Shown: positions 34,398-43,599, counted from the first letter of the stretch. The stretch: DNA of 64,000 nucleotides from Tenacibaculum agarivorans (GCF_001936575.1 NZ_MSMP01000016.1:48328-112327), one strand, 5' to 3'. A program made the numbers and translations. The notes: generated from the letters alone by a model not told the origin.

Positions 34398-34534
34398 ATA
34401 GTTTAGTTAATTTTTTACTAAAGATAAGTATATAATAGTTAGATTTCATATACTTACACTCACAAGACGTTGTTTTGGTAAATATGTTACAAAAAGTTAA
34501 TGTAATTTTATAAAAAATTTCGGGAGGGTCCTAT

Positions 34535-34951
34535 ATGTCAAGTTTTCCAAGTCATAAGAAAATTATCTTATTTGATGGAGTCTGTTATTTATGTAACAGT
34601 TCTGTCTTAAAAATTATTGAATTAGATAAAAACAACTCCTTTTTATTTTCTTCATTACAATCAGCTTCTGGAAAAAAAATTATTAATCAACTGAAAATAG
34701 ATACTCAAAAAATTGATTCTGTAATTTTATATGAACCTGATGTAGCCTATTATATAAAATCGACAGCAGCGTTAAAAATAATGAAAGAATTTGGTGGTTT
34801 TTGGAAAACAGCTCAAGTTTTCTTTATTTTGCCCGCTTATTTAAGAGATTTCATATACGATTTTATAGCTAAAAATCGTTATAAATGGTTTGGTAAAAAA
34901 AACGAGTGTATGATACCTTCCCCCGAATTATTATCTAAATTTTTGAATTAG
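34535..34951 (+). CDS. DCC-family thiol-disulfide oxidoreductase-like protein (DUF393)
   Basis: 138-residue DCC family protein named for its DxxCxxC motif, here FDGVCYLCN at residues 13-21. The rest is a thioredoxin-like alpha/beta domain with SSLQSASGKKI and a conserved C-terminal RYKWFGKKNEC. A purine-rich GGGAGGG ahead of the ATG looks like a Shine-Dalgarno. It precedes a HAD hydrolase gene by 3 bases, which suggests an operon. No substrate is known for the family. Confidence 0.9.
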   Translation: MSSFPSHKKIILFDGVCYLCNSSVLKIIELDKNNSFLFSSLQSASGKKIINQLKIDTQKIDSVILYEPDVAYYIKSTAALKIMKEFGGFWKTAQVFFILPAYLRDFIYDFIAKNRYKWFGKKNECMIPSPELLSKFLN

Positions 34952-34954
34952 CGA

Positions 34955-35605
34955 ATGATACAAAATATAAAATGTGTAATTTTTGATATGGATGGTGTCA
35001 TTATTGACTCTGAAACTTTACATAAAAAAGCTTATTATGAAACTTTTAAGTCCTTAAATTTAGATGTTTCTGAAGAACTCTACACTTCTTTTACAGGTTC
35101 TTCTACTATTAATACTTTTCAACAAATAGTGACCTATTTCAACTTAGATGAAAATCCAGAAGAATTAGTACTTCATAAGCGGAAACATTTTGTAGGTTTT
35201 TTTGAAAATGATCCGAACCTAAGCTTAATCAAAGGCGTAGAAGATTTGATTCAGTATTTTTTCAATAAAGGATACACTTTAATTTTAGCTTCATCTTCAG
35301 CTATGGTTAATATTAACCGAGTTTTTGATCGATTTGATTTACATAAATTCTTTAAAGCAAAAGTTAGTGGAGCGGATTTAAAAGCTTCAAAACCTCATCC
35401 TGAAATTTTTGAAAAAGCAGCTACTTTAAGTGGTCACGATAGAGAAAACTGCATTGTTATTGAAGATTCTGACAATGGTATTAAAGCAGCTAATGATGCA
35501 GGAATTTTTGTTGTTGGTTATAACAACCCAGCAGTAACTAATCAAACATTGCAAAATGCAGATCTAGTAATTACTGACTATGATGAACTAATGAAATTAT
35601 TGTAA
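34955..35605 (+). CDS. HAD-superfamily hydrolase, beta-phosphoglucomutase-like
   Basis: 216-residue HAD enzyme with motif I FDMDGVIIDSE (catalytic DxD, residues 10-12), a cap domain with alpha helices after it, motif II LASSSA, the conserved lysine in DLKASKPHPEIF, and motif IV VIEDSDNGIKAA. This pattern (DGVIIDS...KPHPEIF...EDSxxGIxAA) is the PGMB/HAD-IA group that acts on small phosphorylated sugars. Its stop codon overlaps the next start in TAATG, so it is translationally coupled to the SMI1 gene. Confidence 0.92.
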   Translation: MIQNIKCVIFDMDGVIIDSETLHKKAYYETFKSLNLDVSEELYTSFTGSSTINTFQQIVTYFNLDENPEELVLHKRKHFVGFFENDPNLSLIKGVEDLIQYFFNKGYTLILASSSAMVNINRVFDRFDLHKFFKAKVSGADLKASKPHPEIFEKAATLSGHDRENCIVIEDSDNGIKAANDAGIFVVGYNNPAVTNQTLQNADLVITDYDELMKLL

Positions 35606-36309
35606 TGAAAAAAAATAAATTTAACCTCTTTATAACTACTGCTTCTTTGGTTTTAATAGTCGGTGCATTTTTTATGTTTCTGGCTAATAAATCTGGAGCT
35701 CAAGCTAATAAAGAAAGTATTTCGGAACGTTTGAAGTTAACTCAAGATGCTCGAAAAGAAATCGATAAGGTATTAAAATCATCACATAGTGAGGATACCA
35801 CTATGGATCTAATTATTATATTATTAGATAATTATTCTAGACATAAAAACCTAGGCAAAAAATTATCCGATGATGAAATATTAGCTATTGAAAAAGATTT
35901 AAATCTCACATTACCTAAATCCTATAAGTTATTTCTAAAGCATATGGCTAATGGTGGTGTATTTTATGATAATCCTATAAATGACATTAGAAAATCTATT
36001 TTTCTTTCTGAATCTGTGGAAGATATAGGTCCTAAAATAGAAATTGTTGGTGAACGAAAACAAATACTAACAAACACATTATTACCTTTAACTTCTGTAG
36101 ATATGAATGGAGGTAGCTGGTGCTGGCTAACAAATGAGGTTACCGAAAATGGGGAATGGCCTTTAGCATATTACAGTAATTTGGACAACAAATTACATTT
36201 TAAAGTTACCAATTTTGCGGAATGGTTAGAGATATTAGTGGATAACAGATCAGAAGTTATTAGTGAACTAGATATTAATGAGAAGTTAATTTTTATAAAA
36301 ATTACTTAA
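35605..36309 (+). CDS. SMI1/KNR4-domain protein with membrane anchor
   Basis: 234-residue protein: an N-terminal membrane segment (about residues 8-26), a charged linker, then an SMI1/KNR4 domain from residue 85 (SDDEILAIEKDLNLTLPKSYKLFLKHMANGG split over the family's core, and WLEILVDN at the end). SMI1/KNR4 domains serve as adaptor or immunity modules; here there is no toxin in the neighbourhood, so a plain housekeeping or adaptor role is more likely. Coupled to the HAD gene by the shared TAATG. Confidence 0.82.
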   Translation: MKKNKFNLFITTASLVLIVGAFFMFLANKSGAQANKESISERLKLTQDARKEIDKVLKSSHSEDTTMDLIIILLDNYSRHKNLGKKLSDDEILAIEKDLNLTLPKSYKLFLKHMANGGVFYDNPINDIRKSIFLSESVEDIGPKIEIVGERKQILTNTLLPLTSVDMNGGSWCWLTNEVTENGEWPLAYYSNLDNKLHFKVTNFAEWLEILVDNRSEVISELDINEKLIFIKIT

Positions 36310-36660
36310 GGTACTTGCTTATTTTACAGTTTAGAATTATCTAAAATAAAGTCTATTAACTTATTTACATTCTTACATCAACAGTAAACTTTACTGTAAT
36401 TCTTTACTATATAACTATAAAACATTTGATTTCTTTAGCTAATGCTAAGGTTACTTTTCCTATCAGGAAATAGTTGTAAATCTTTATAGAACCAGAATCA
36501 ATCTAATTACTGCTTTACATTACATTATCTTAAATAGAGAATACCAGTCTAAAATTTCACAATCAAATTTAAGTTAACAGAATTTTAAATTCATAATTAT
36601 TGAGTTTTATAGGTTTGAATTTAGTTAAATTTATTTTTCCTATTAAAAAATCAAATAAAA
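36310..36660. other. gene-free 351-bp stretch between the SMI1 gene and the T9SS dipeptidase-like gene
   Basis: Very AT-rich and without an ORF. It holds one perfect inverted repeat, ACAGTAAA-C-TTTACTGT at 36381-36397. No clear TAnnTTTG box was found; the last 60 bases are probably the leader of the next gene. Confidence 0.55.
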
Positions 36661-39177
36661 ATGAAAAAACATTATTCTCTATTCGGTATTATTTTATTTA
36701 CATTTTCCTCACTTTCAGGACAAATTTTAAATGATAAATATAGTTTAGCTAATTCTTGCTATAGCGTAACTTATAAGCATAAGAAAAAAACGAAAGATTT
36801 TATTTTCAAGGATGTCGATTCAAAGTACTACTTAAAACCAGCTGCTTTAGGTGAATACATGCTATATGGAAAAAATAATAAAATTCTTACTCGTAAAGAA
36901 TCATTTTTGTGGTATACACTTACCTTTGATGATTCAAAAAATGCTGATGATGGATCTATTTGGATTCCTGAGCCTTCTTCTAACAATAAATTCAGATTGA
37001 AAAATAAGCGCTTTGGAAATTATTTGGGTAGAAACTTTTTAGGTTTTACTGGAAATGCAAAGAAAAAAAATGCTATTGAACTTGAATTTTTTGATAACGA
37101 AAATTGTGCAATATTTCCAGAAGCATCAGTATCCGCTGAACAGTCAGGCACTTTAAAAGGTCTAAATTCCAATGGCACAGTTTGGGGAATGGCAGATATC
37201 CATTTACATTTATTCGGAAATGAATCTTATGGAGGTTACTTCAACCATGGAGCTCCTTTTTCTCCTTATGGTATTGAACAAGCATTAGACAATTGTAATA
37301 CCTCACATGGTGACTCAGGTCTTTTTGACATTTATGCTTCCGTAACAGGTAGTCAACAAAATCCTTTGGAACATAATACTAATGGATACCCTACTTTCGA
37401 TTATTGGCCTTCTCATATTGATTTTAACCATCAAAAGGGATATTACCAATGGTTAAATAGAGCTCGACTGGGAGGACTTCGATTGATCACTACCTTATCT
37501 GTTCAAAATGAAGTATTAAATAAGGTTTATAATGAACTTGCTAAACAGCTTAAACCTATATTATTTGACACTTTAGATGATCCAAAAGATATTTATGACT
37601 CTATGGAAGCTCATAACATTATGGTAGAGAAAGCAACACAACTAATGAATTATGTAGATGCTCAAGAAGGCGGGCCCGGTAAAGGTTGGTTTCGAATTGT
37701 ACATACTCCAGCTGAAGCCAGAAATGTTATTGCTCAAGGAAAACTCGCAGTGGTTATGGGAATGGAACTTGAAGCTCCTTTTAACTGTATAAAAACTCGT
37801 GATGGAGCTTCTAATTGCACGAGAGAATATATTGAAGAGCAACTAGATAAATATGAAAATAAAGGTATTAGCCATATTTTTCTTAATCATCATTGGGACA
37901 ATGATTTTGGTGGAGCACGTCAATTTGAAAAGTTTTTAGAGTTAAGTAACATTGCTTTTAATGATCATGTATTTGAATGGGAAGCAGCAGATCATGGTGC
38001 TGAAGGAATCTTCAATGTACACAAACCTTTAGTAGCAGAAAATCTTGGGGATATAAATGATTTAGTATTAGATGTTATCCGTGTATTATTTAATGTAAAT
38101 GCACTACCAGCCCAACTACCAGATTCTGAAACTGGAAACTATAGAAACACCAAAGGATTAAATACTTTAGGAAAAGTATTTATAGAAGAATGTATGCAAA
38201 GAGGAATAATGATAGATTTTGGACACTCTTCTAAAGCTGCTGTCGAAGATGCCTACGAATTACTAGACCAATACGATTACCCTCCTTTATTTACACATTC
38301 GGCTAGTTTTAACTCTATGAAACATGTATTACAAAGAAATGGTGTTCTGTCTCCTATGTTTAAAGCTAATGGTTTTGAAGGGCATACATATCCTTGTGAA
38401 TTCCCAATCTCTTCTGATTTTATTGAACTGGTTAAAGTTGGAAATGAAGTTAATTTAGAAAACAAAGAAAACCATGTGGGAATTCCTTTTACTTCGGATC
38501 TTTTCGCTGGTACGCAACATATGAATGGTCCTAGGTTCAATAATCAAACAAATCCTTGTAATAGAGCACAAAGTAATCCTGTAAGTTACCCTTTCACATC
38601 ACATGATGGTGCAGTTACATTTAATCGTCAACAAACCGGAGAACGAATTTTTGATATTAATTCTGATGGCTTAGTACATTTAGGTCTATTGCCGGATCTT
38701 ATCCAAGATATTAAAAACCAAGGATATACTAATAAAGATGTTGATATTTTGTTTAACGGCGCTGAAGAATACCTTAGACTTTGGGAACGAAGTATTGAAG
38801 CTTCAAAACGCGTTAAGGATAGTAATTTAAAAGTAACTCCATTAGAAAAGTCACCTAAGAAAACTGAAAACACAACAGCATCATCTGAATTCTCAAAAAA
38901 CAGAGACACTGTTAATGAAGAGGAAAATAATGAGACCTTTATTTACCCCACATTAATAGAGAATACATTTAATATTAAAACTGAAAAGCCTACAATTCTA
39001 GAAGTAAGTATTTATGATATACAAGGTAAAGTTTATTATCAAAAAACGATACATTACAACAATATTTCTCCTAAATCAATAGACAATTTAGGTACCATTA
39101 CTTCTGGAGTTTTATTTATAAAAATAAAGGATTTAAAATCTCTTAAAAATGTGATTTACAAAGTAATTAAGAAATAG
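36661..39177 (+). CDS. T9SS-secreted membrane-dipeptidase-like metallohydrolase
   Basis: 838-residue secreted protein with signal peptide (residues 1-19, ending SLSG). Residues 45-130 resemble a ricin-type beta-trefoil or fascin-like binding module (YYLKPAALGEYMLYG). The core (about 170-690) is an amidohydrolase-fold enzyme like peptidase M19 (renal/membrane dipeptidase): WGMADIHLHLFG with a metal HxH, NHHWDNDFGGA, MIDFGHSSKAAVEDA, and PPLFTHSASFNSM. A Ser/Thr/Glu linker leads to a T9SS type A sorting domain (FIYPTLIENTFNIK, then DIQGKVYYQK). It is probably exported and surface-attached, hydrolysing an unknown peptide-like or other amide substrate. The assignment is by motif only. Confidence 0.75.
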   Translation: MKKHYSLFGIILFTFSSLSGQILNDKYSLANSCYSVTYKHKKKTKDFIFKDVDSKYYLKPAALGEYMLYGKNNKILTRKESFLWYTLTFDDSKNADDGSIWIPEPSSNNKFRLKNKRFGNYLGRNFLGFTGNAKKKNAIELEFFDNENCAIFPEASVSAEQSGTLKGLNSNGTVWGMADIHLHLFGNESYGGYFNHGAPFSPYGIEQALDNCNTSHGDSGLFDIYASVTGSQQNPLEHNTNGYPTFDYWPSHIDFNHQKGYYQWLNRARLGGLRLITTLSVQNEVLNKVYNELAKQLKPILFDTLDDPKDIYDSMEAHNIMVEKATQLMNYVDAQEGGPGKGWFRIVHTPAEARNVIAQGKLAVVMGMELEAPFNCIKTRDGASNCTREYIEEQLDKYENKGISHIFLNHHWDNDFGGARQFEKFLELSNIAFNDHVFEWEAADHGAEGIFNVHKPLVAENLGDINDLVLDVIRVLFNVNALPAQLPDSETGNYRNTKGLNTLGKVFIEECMQRGIMIDFGHSSKAAVEDAYELLDQYDYPPLFTHSASFNSMKHVLQRNGVLSPMFKANGFEGHTYPCEFPISSDFIELVKVGNEVNLENKENHVGIPFTSDLFAGTQHMNGPRFNNQTNPCNRAQSNPVSYPFTSHDGAVTFNRQQTGERIFDINSDGLVHLGLLPDLIQDIKNQGYTNKDVDILFNGAEEYLRLWERSIEASKRVKDSNLKVTPLEKSPKKTENTTASSEFSKNRDTVNEEENNETFIYPTLIENTFNIKTEKPTILEVSIYDIQGKVYYQKTIHYNNISPKSIDNLGTITSGVLFIKIKDLKSLKNVIYKVIKK

Positions 39178-39183
39178 AAATAA

Positions 39184-39218
39184 AAAGACCTAAGAAGTGA
39201 AGTACTTTTTAGGTCTTT
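39184..39218. terminator. bidirectional terminator between convergent genes
   Basis: AAAGACCTAAGAAGT (39184-39198) pairs with ACTTTTTAGGTCTTT (39204-39218) with one G/T mismatch; it lies between the T9SS gene and the end of the QEGLA operon. Confidence 0.8.
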
Positions 39219-39242
39219 ACATTTTAGATGTAATGAAATAAT

Positions 39243-40400
39243 TTATTTTAAATTATCTAAAATAAAGTTTATCGTTTTATCTGTATTATTATTTTTTGCG
39301 TATGAATCAGTGATAAATTTGGATTCCACAGCATAACCTTTTCCTATTAGATAATTAATCTCATCAGCAAATTCTAAAGTTACCTTACCTGTTAATAAGG
39401 TTTTTAAATCTTTACCTTCTTTATAATAATTATAGATTTTTTTAAGTCCTGTTAGATATAAATAATCTTTTGTAAATCCTCCTCCACGATAAGCACGAAC
39501 AGTTATATAAAATGCATCTTCCCTATTTAAATCAAAAGTATTGTGTAATGAACGGAATGTTTTAGAAAACGAATACCCTTTAGCTAAACCATTTACTGCC
39601 AAAACCCTATAAGCTAACTCCTTCAATCTCTTTAGTGTTAAATTCCCCGACATATATTCACTAAAAACTGCTAGTCCCTCTTGAGTTTCTACATTGTTTG
39701 GAAAACCGTGAGAAAAGATTTTTATAGGATGCTCTAAAGCATTCATTGTTGTTACCATATGTACACCTATTTCATGATTAGTTAATACTGCCATTTCATT
39801 TTCTGAATAGGTATGATGACTATTTAACACTAATGTTTTAACACTATTCAATACCATAGCTATTGCACTCATGGTAGAAGAATGCTTTATATTAAAGTCA
39901 AAATCATATTTCTGTCCGTAATCTTTAAATATTTGTTCTGCTTCGGCTGGCGAATATTTAGGATGAAAAACAGCATCATCTTCACTTTCATCATCAAAAT
40001 GAAGAATAAACTTTGCGTTTTCTACATCAGTTTCAGTAGGTGTCCCAAAAGATCGTAAACTATTGTAATAAAACTTCTTTCCATCACCAATAGTTTCAAT
40101 ACATTGGATTAATCCTGAGTAGAAATAGATAATCTCTTCATATAGATTTTTGATTTTCTCATCTTCAATCTCATCTAATGGAAGTGCAAAAAACTGGCTA
40201 TGTAATTTGAATTTATCGAAGTCTCTTTTAGGATATTTAAAATCTGGATCTGTTAGGTATTTAGAAGCAAAAAACTTTTGTTTTTCGTCCTCTATATTTA
40301 TTGGATTTACATATCGCAATAATTCTATTTTTTTTACAAGCGCATCTAAACGATTGTCTATATCCAATACCTTTTGTGTTCTACTAGAAGTATCAATCAT
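39243..40400 (-). CDS. QEGLA-motif protein, DUF1704 metallocarboxypeptidase-like
   Basis: 385-residue protein annotated elsewhere as flavohemoglobin expression-modulating QEGLA motif protein (DUF1704). It has a zinc-peptidase HExxxH motif (HEIGVH, residues 209-214) and the downstream QEGLA (240-244), whose Glu is a likely third ligand. Eukaryotic DUF1704 members (MATCAP/KIAA0895L) are tubulin-tyrosine carboxypeptidases, so a metal-dependent carboxypeptidase reaction is inferred here; the substrate cannot be tubulin. The name refers to an old expression phenotype and says little about activity. Last gene of a five-gene operon with ATP-grasp, rhodanese, TerB-like and amidohydrolase genes; only 22 bases from the previous stop. 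Confidence 0.85.
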   Translation of the reverse strand: MIDTSSRTQKVLDIDNRLDALVKKIELLRYVNPINIEDEKQKFFASKYLTDPDFKYPKRDFDKFKLHSQFFALPLDEIEDEKIKNLYEEIIYFYSGLIQCIETIGDGKKFYYNSLRSFGTPTETDVENAKFILHFDDESEDDAVFHPKYSPAEAEQIFKDYGQKYDFDFNIKHSSTMSAIAMVLNSVKTLVLNSHHTYSENEMAVLTNHEIGVHMVTTMNALEHPIKIFSHGFPNNVETQEGLAVFSEYMSGNLTLKRLKELAYRVLAVNGLAKGYSFSKTFRSLHNTFDLNREDAFYITVRAYRGGGFTKDYLYLTGLKKIYNYYKEGKDLKTLLTGKVTLEFADEINYLIGKGYAVESKFITDSYAKNNNTDKTINFILDNLK

Positions 40401-40422
40401 AATAAAATCTCAGGCTGTAAAT

Positions 40423-41253
40423 TTAAGATTTATGATTTGCATAAAAATGTTCTGCATGTTGTTTTAATACAATATCTAGATGTTTTTTTACGGATAATAC
40501 AACTTCAGGATATATAATTTGTGATCTTTCGTCACAATATATCTTGGCTATTTCTGTCGCAAGAACCAAAGTATTGGTGAAATTTTGAGTAATAAATTTC
40601 AAAAAATATCCATTTCCTTGAAAAGTATCATTAATTTTTGATGAAGATATGATTCCATTTGGCAAAGGAGTTTTTTCGAGTATTACTCTCCAATCTTCTA
40701 TATCAATTCCGAATCTATCATTATCTATATTAGACGTTCCTAAATTCCAAGTAGGCACTTCTCTATCCCAGCGTTGCCAATTATAACTATGCATATCGTA
40801 CACAACACACGTTTCGAATTTACTTTCTAATTTTTCCAGTAAATTGTGTACAACTTTATAAAAATTTGTGTGTTTTTGTAGACTTCTACTCCTTACTTCA
40901 GCTGGTAAAGGTGATCTCCATAATTTCTTTCCCCAAGCGTCATCATATATCGCAACATCTGGTGATCGATTTAAATCGTACTCAAATCGAGAATCTAAAC
41001 CAGAAATAACTATGGGTTGAGAAGCAATCATTTGTTTTGTACACGGATCTTCCTCATACCATCTCTCATATTCAGTATGTAGACAATATTCCCATAATTC
41101 TTTTCTAAACTGATGCCCATCATGCACCGCAGCGCATACAAATGGAACGTATTGTTCTACTTTTAATGTAAACGAATAATCATCTATTACTGCATGAAAA
41201 ACCTCTTCATTTTTTATTTTTTCGATGATTTGATCTATTGATAACTTTTCCAT
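40423..41253 (-). CDS. N-formylglutamate amidohydrolase-family protein
   Basis: 276-residue FGase-fold protein (HutG-like). Family motifs seen: VHDGHQF (residues about 43-49), GLDSRFEYDLNRSP with the conserved R...D.NR, VVYDMHSYNW (zinc-binding His) and WNLGTSN. N-formylglutamate deformylase releases glutamate and formate, but homologues in clusters with ATP-grasp enzymes cleave other amide bonds, so the substrate is open. Its stop is followed with no gap by the TerB-like upstream gene's downstream junction (start 41253, neighbour ends 41254). Confidence 0.85.
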   Translation of the reverse strand: MEKLSIDQIIEKIKNEEVFHAVIDDYSFTLKVEQYVPFVCAAVHDGHQFRKELWEYCLHTEYERWYEEDPCTKQMIASQPIVISGLDSRFEYDLNRSPDVAIYDDAWGKKLWRSPLPAEVRSRSLQKHTNFYKVVHNLLEKLESKFETCVVYDMHSYNWQRWDREVPTWNLGTSNIDNDRFGIDIEDWRVILEKTPLPNGIISSSKINDTFQGNGYFLKFITQNFTNTLVLATEIAKIYCDERSQIIYPEVVLSVKKHLDIVLKQHAEHFYANHKS

Positions 41254-41580
41254 TTACTCAATTATTTCTTTCAAAAAAGCAAAAATATTTTTCTCTAATA
41301 AGTCTACTGTACCATCAGCAAAAAAAACTTGTTTAATATCTTTTATCAAACTCTTTTTATCTTCATCTGTATATTCATGAAATGCTAAAAAGTGTTTGAT
41401 TTTCTTAATATTCATGGCTTCGTTTTCTATAGTAATTTCAGTATGCATCTTATTAAATGTTTCTTCATCTACTTTAGAAAGAATATAGTCACGTTCTTCT
41501 TGAGTTTCTAAATGATTACATTGAGCAGCGTAAAGTAGTACATATACTTCAAACTCTCTTTTAGTCCAATTTAATTCCAT
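41254..41580 (-). CDS. TerB-like small helical protein
   Basis: 108-residue all-helical protein. The C-terminal half (FFADGTVDLLEKNIFAFLKEII) has the acidic A-D-G-x-V-D-x-L-E pattern of TerB-fold proteins. Its start abuts the rhodanese stop (41581/41580), and it is followed without a gap by the FGase gene, so it is translationally coupled on both sides. No metal-binding role can be shown. It may act as a small adaptor for the operon; low certainty on the fold. Confidence 0.6.
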   Translation of the reverse strand: MELNWTKREFEVYVLLYAAQCNHLETQEERDYILSKVDEETFNKMHTEITIENEAMNIKKIKHFLAFHEYTDEDKKSLIKDIKQVFFADGTVDLLEKNIFAFLKEIIE

Positions 41581-42420
41581 TTATAATGCTATTGGTAATT
41601 CTGTTCTACTTCCCCATTCTGTCCAAGATCCATCGTAAATCGCATAGTTAGTTTTTCCTGTAAGTTCTAACGCAAGAGCTATAACACAAGCAGTAATTCC
41701 TGTTCCACAGGTAAAAATATAATCTTTATTAGAGGAATTTATGTTCTTAAAAATATCAGTTAATTCTTCACTAGATCTCATCTTACCTTCTTTCTGCAAT
41801 GATGTATAAGGCAAACTATTAGAATTAGGAATATGTCCTCCTCTGACACCCTTTCTAGGTTCTTCTACTCTACCATAAAAACGATCTGATGATCGAGCAT
41901 CTGCTACACAGTAATTAGGATTGTTTATAATTGATAAAACCTTTTCCGTATTAGTAAATTTTTCTGAGTTAAACTTTGCTTTAAAGTTCCCTTTCGATTT
42001 GTTTTTAAAAGCTTGTTTTTCCAACAAAAAATCGTGTTTTTTCCATTCAGGCAAACCACCATCTAACACAGCAATGTTATCAAATCCAAAAGTTTTAAAC
42101 AACCACCAAACTCTAGCTGAAGAATAAATTCCTAAATCATCATATACAACTATACAAGAATCAGTATGTATACCTAATTTCTGCGCTTCTTCTTCAAAAA
42201 GTTGCTCACTAGGTAATGTATTTGGATATAATCCGTTTTTATCTAAAAACACACCTCTTAAATCAAAGAAAATTGTACCTGGAATCTGTACTTTTTCAGC
42301 TAACGTTTTTTGCTCAGAAGTTACTTTTGGAATTGTAGCATCTAAAACAATTAAGTTTTCGGCACTAAGATTAGCATTTAAACAAGATACTGAAACTAAT
42401 GGTTTATCTATTTTTAACAT
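41581..42420 (-). CDS. thiosulfate/3-mercaptopyruvate sulfurtransferase (tandem rhodanese)
   Basis: 279-residue tandem rhodanese-domain enzyme. The N-terminal rhodanese (residues 1-135) has VVYDDLGIYSSARVWW, the C-terminal one carries the catalytic cysteine in FTCGTGITACV with a CG(S/T)G-type loop that fits 3-mercaptopyruvate sulfurtransferases (SseA). It transfers sulfane sulfur to cyanide or thiols. The length fits SseA. It lies 36 bases after the ATP-grasp gene and directly before the TerB-like gene in the same operon, so it may supply or recycle sulfur for that pathway. Confidence 0.88.
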   Translation of the reverse strand: MLKIDKPLVSVSCLNANLSAENLIVLDATIPKVTSEQKTLAEKVQIPGTIFFDLRGVFLDKNGLYPNTLPSEQLFEEEAQKLGIHTDSCIVVYDDLGIYSSARVWWLFKTFGFDNIAVLDGGLPEWKKHDFLLEKQAFKNKSKGNFKAKFNSEKFTNTEKVLSIINNPNYCVADARSSDRFYGRVEEPRKGVRGGHIPNSNSLPYTSLQKEGKMRSSEELTDIFKNINSSNKDYIFTCGTGITACVIALALELTGKTNYAIYDGSWTEWGSRTELPIAL

Positions 42421-42456
42421 GAAATTCTAACTTTCTATTTTTACTTTTTTTAGTAA

Positions 42457-43488
42457 TTATGCTTCATCTACCATACGTTTCAAATCAGTCATTCTCCTAA
42501 AAGCCGCATTTTTCTCTAATACTTTACTTTCTAGAAAATCAATAACTTTTTCTTGAAGTTTTACTTTTGATACTTTGTTTATATAAGTAATCCCACCAGG
42601 ACTCATTACATTCACTTCAACTAGTTTTCCATTAATTACATCAATTCCTACAAAATACAGTCCATCTTTTACTAATTTAGGGCCTATTTTTTTGCATAAT
42701 AATTTTTCTGCCTGTGTTAATCGATGTTTCTCTACACTACCACCAGCAGTTACATTAGAGCGGTGATCCTTTTCTCCAGGAATTCTTTTCATCGCCCCAA
42801 TAGGAGTACCATTCAATAATAAAATGCGTACATCTCCTTTTTCTGCACCTTCTATATATTCTTGAAGTATTACATAGTCCGAACTTCCATCGCTCTTACT
42901 AATGTAAAAATCAAGTAATGAATTAATATTTCCCATTGCAGACTTTTCAATTAAAATCACACCTGATCCTCCATAACCATTTAATGGTTTTAAAATCATT
43001 TTATCTGAATCAGATTCTTCAATGGTTTTAATTAAGTAATTTTTATTTTTAGAAACATGAGTAACAGGGATAATCTCATTATTTGGATCTTCAAAAACTG
43101 CCGTATATAATTTATTATTTGCTTCTCGCATCCCTTGAACAGAATTGATAATAAATACATCATCTTTCACAGAATCCAAGAAGTTGAGCATTAGAGGATC
43201 TAATGGTGGATTTGCTCTCATAAAAATAGCATCAAAACCAGCTAATGGTAACATTTCTTCCCTAGTAGTTGCTTTTTTATGATAAGATTTTGGAGAAGAA
43301 GGTACCTTTTCCATTCTATTAATAATGGTACAAAACGCATTGGTTACACTATTACGAATTGTTAAGTTTGATGGAGAGCAAATAGCTACTCCATGTCCTC
43401 TTTTTGCACATTCATGAATAAGTGTCAGAGAAGAATCATTTTCTGGATTTATATCTTCCCAAGGATACATTAAAAAACAAATGTTCAT
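42457..43488 (-). CDS. ATP-grasp ligase, glutathione synthetase-like
   Basis: 343-residue ATP-grasp enzyme. Seen: N-terminal pre-ATP-grasp (MNICFLMYPWEDINPENDS), the ATP-binding MILKPLNGYGGSGVILI (about residue 163), VILQEYIEGAEKGDVRILLLNG, the substrate loop AGGSVEKHRLT, and the metal-binding GIDVINGKLVEVNVMSPGG. This is the prokaryotic glutathione synthetase type (gamma-Glu-Cys + Gly), but no glutamate-cysteine ligase is next to it and Bacteroidota homologues vary, so the peptide made is uncertain. First gene of the five-gene operon ending with the DUF1704 gene. Confidence 0.82.
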   Translation of the reverse strand: MNICFLMYPWEDINPENDSSLTLIHECAKRGHGVAICSPSNLTIRNSVTNAFCTIINRMEKVPSSPKSYHKKATTREEMLPLAGFDAIFMRANPPLDPLMLNFLDSVKDDVFIINSVQGMREANNKLYTAVFEDPNNEIIPVTHVSKNKNYLIKTIEESDSDKMILKPLNGYGGSGVILIEKSAMGNINSLLDFYISKSDGSSDYVILQEYIEGAEKGDVRILLLNGTPIGAMKRIPGEKDHRSNVTAGGSVEKHRLTQAEKLLCKKIGPKLVKDGLYFVGIDVINGKLVEVNVMSPGGITYINKVSKVKLQEKVIDFLESKVLEKNAAFRRMTDLKRMVDEA

Positions 43489-43527
43489 TATACTTAAAAT
43501 TGTATTTGGTTAGTTTATCAAATAAAA

Positions 43528-43559
43528 GAACACCAACTACACAGCATGTATTGGTGTTC
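43528..43559 (-). terminator. intrinsic terminator of the symporter gene
   Basis: GAACACCAA (43528-43536) / TTGGTGTTC (43551-43559); on the minus strand the stem is followed by TTTTATTT, and it lies about 40 bases after the symporter stop codon. Confidence 0.8.
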
Positions 43560-43599
43560 ATAAAAATACTATTTTTTTAATGATATATAAATGAGAAAT

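Noticed and set aside
42457..43488. Ordinary glutathione biosynthesis as the explanation of the ATP-grasp gene
   Set aside because: No gshA nearby and the partner genes (DUF1704, FGase, TerB-like) do not fit; left open as a different amide ligase.
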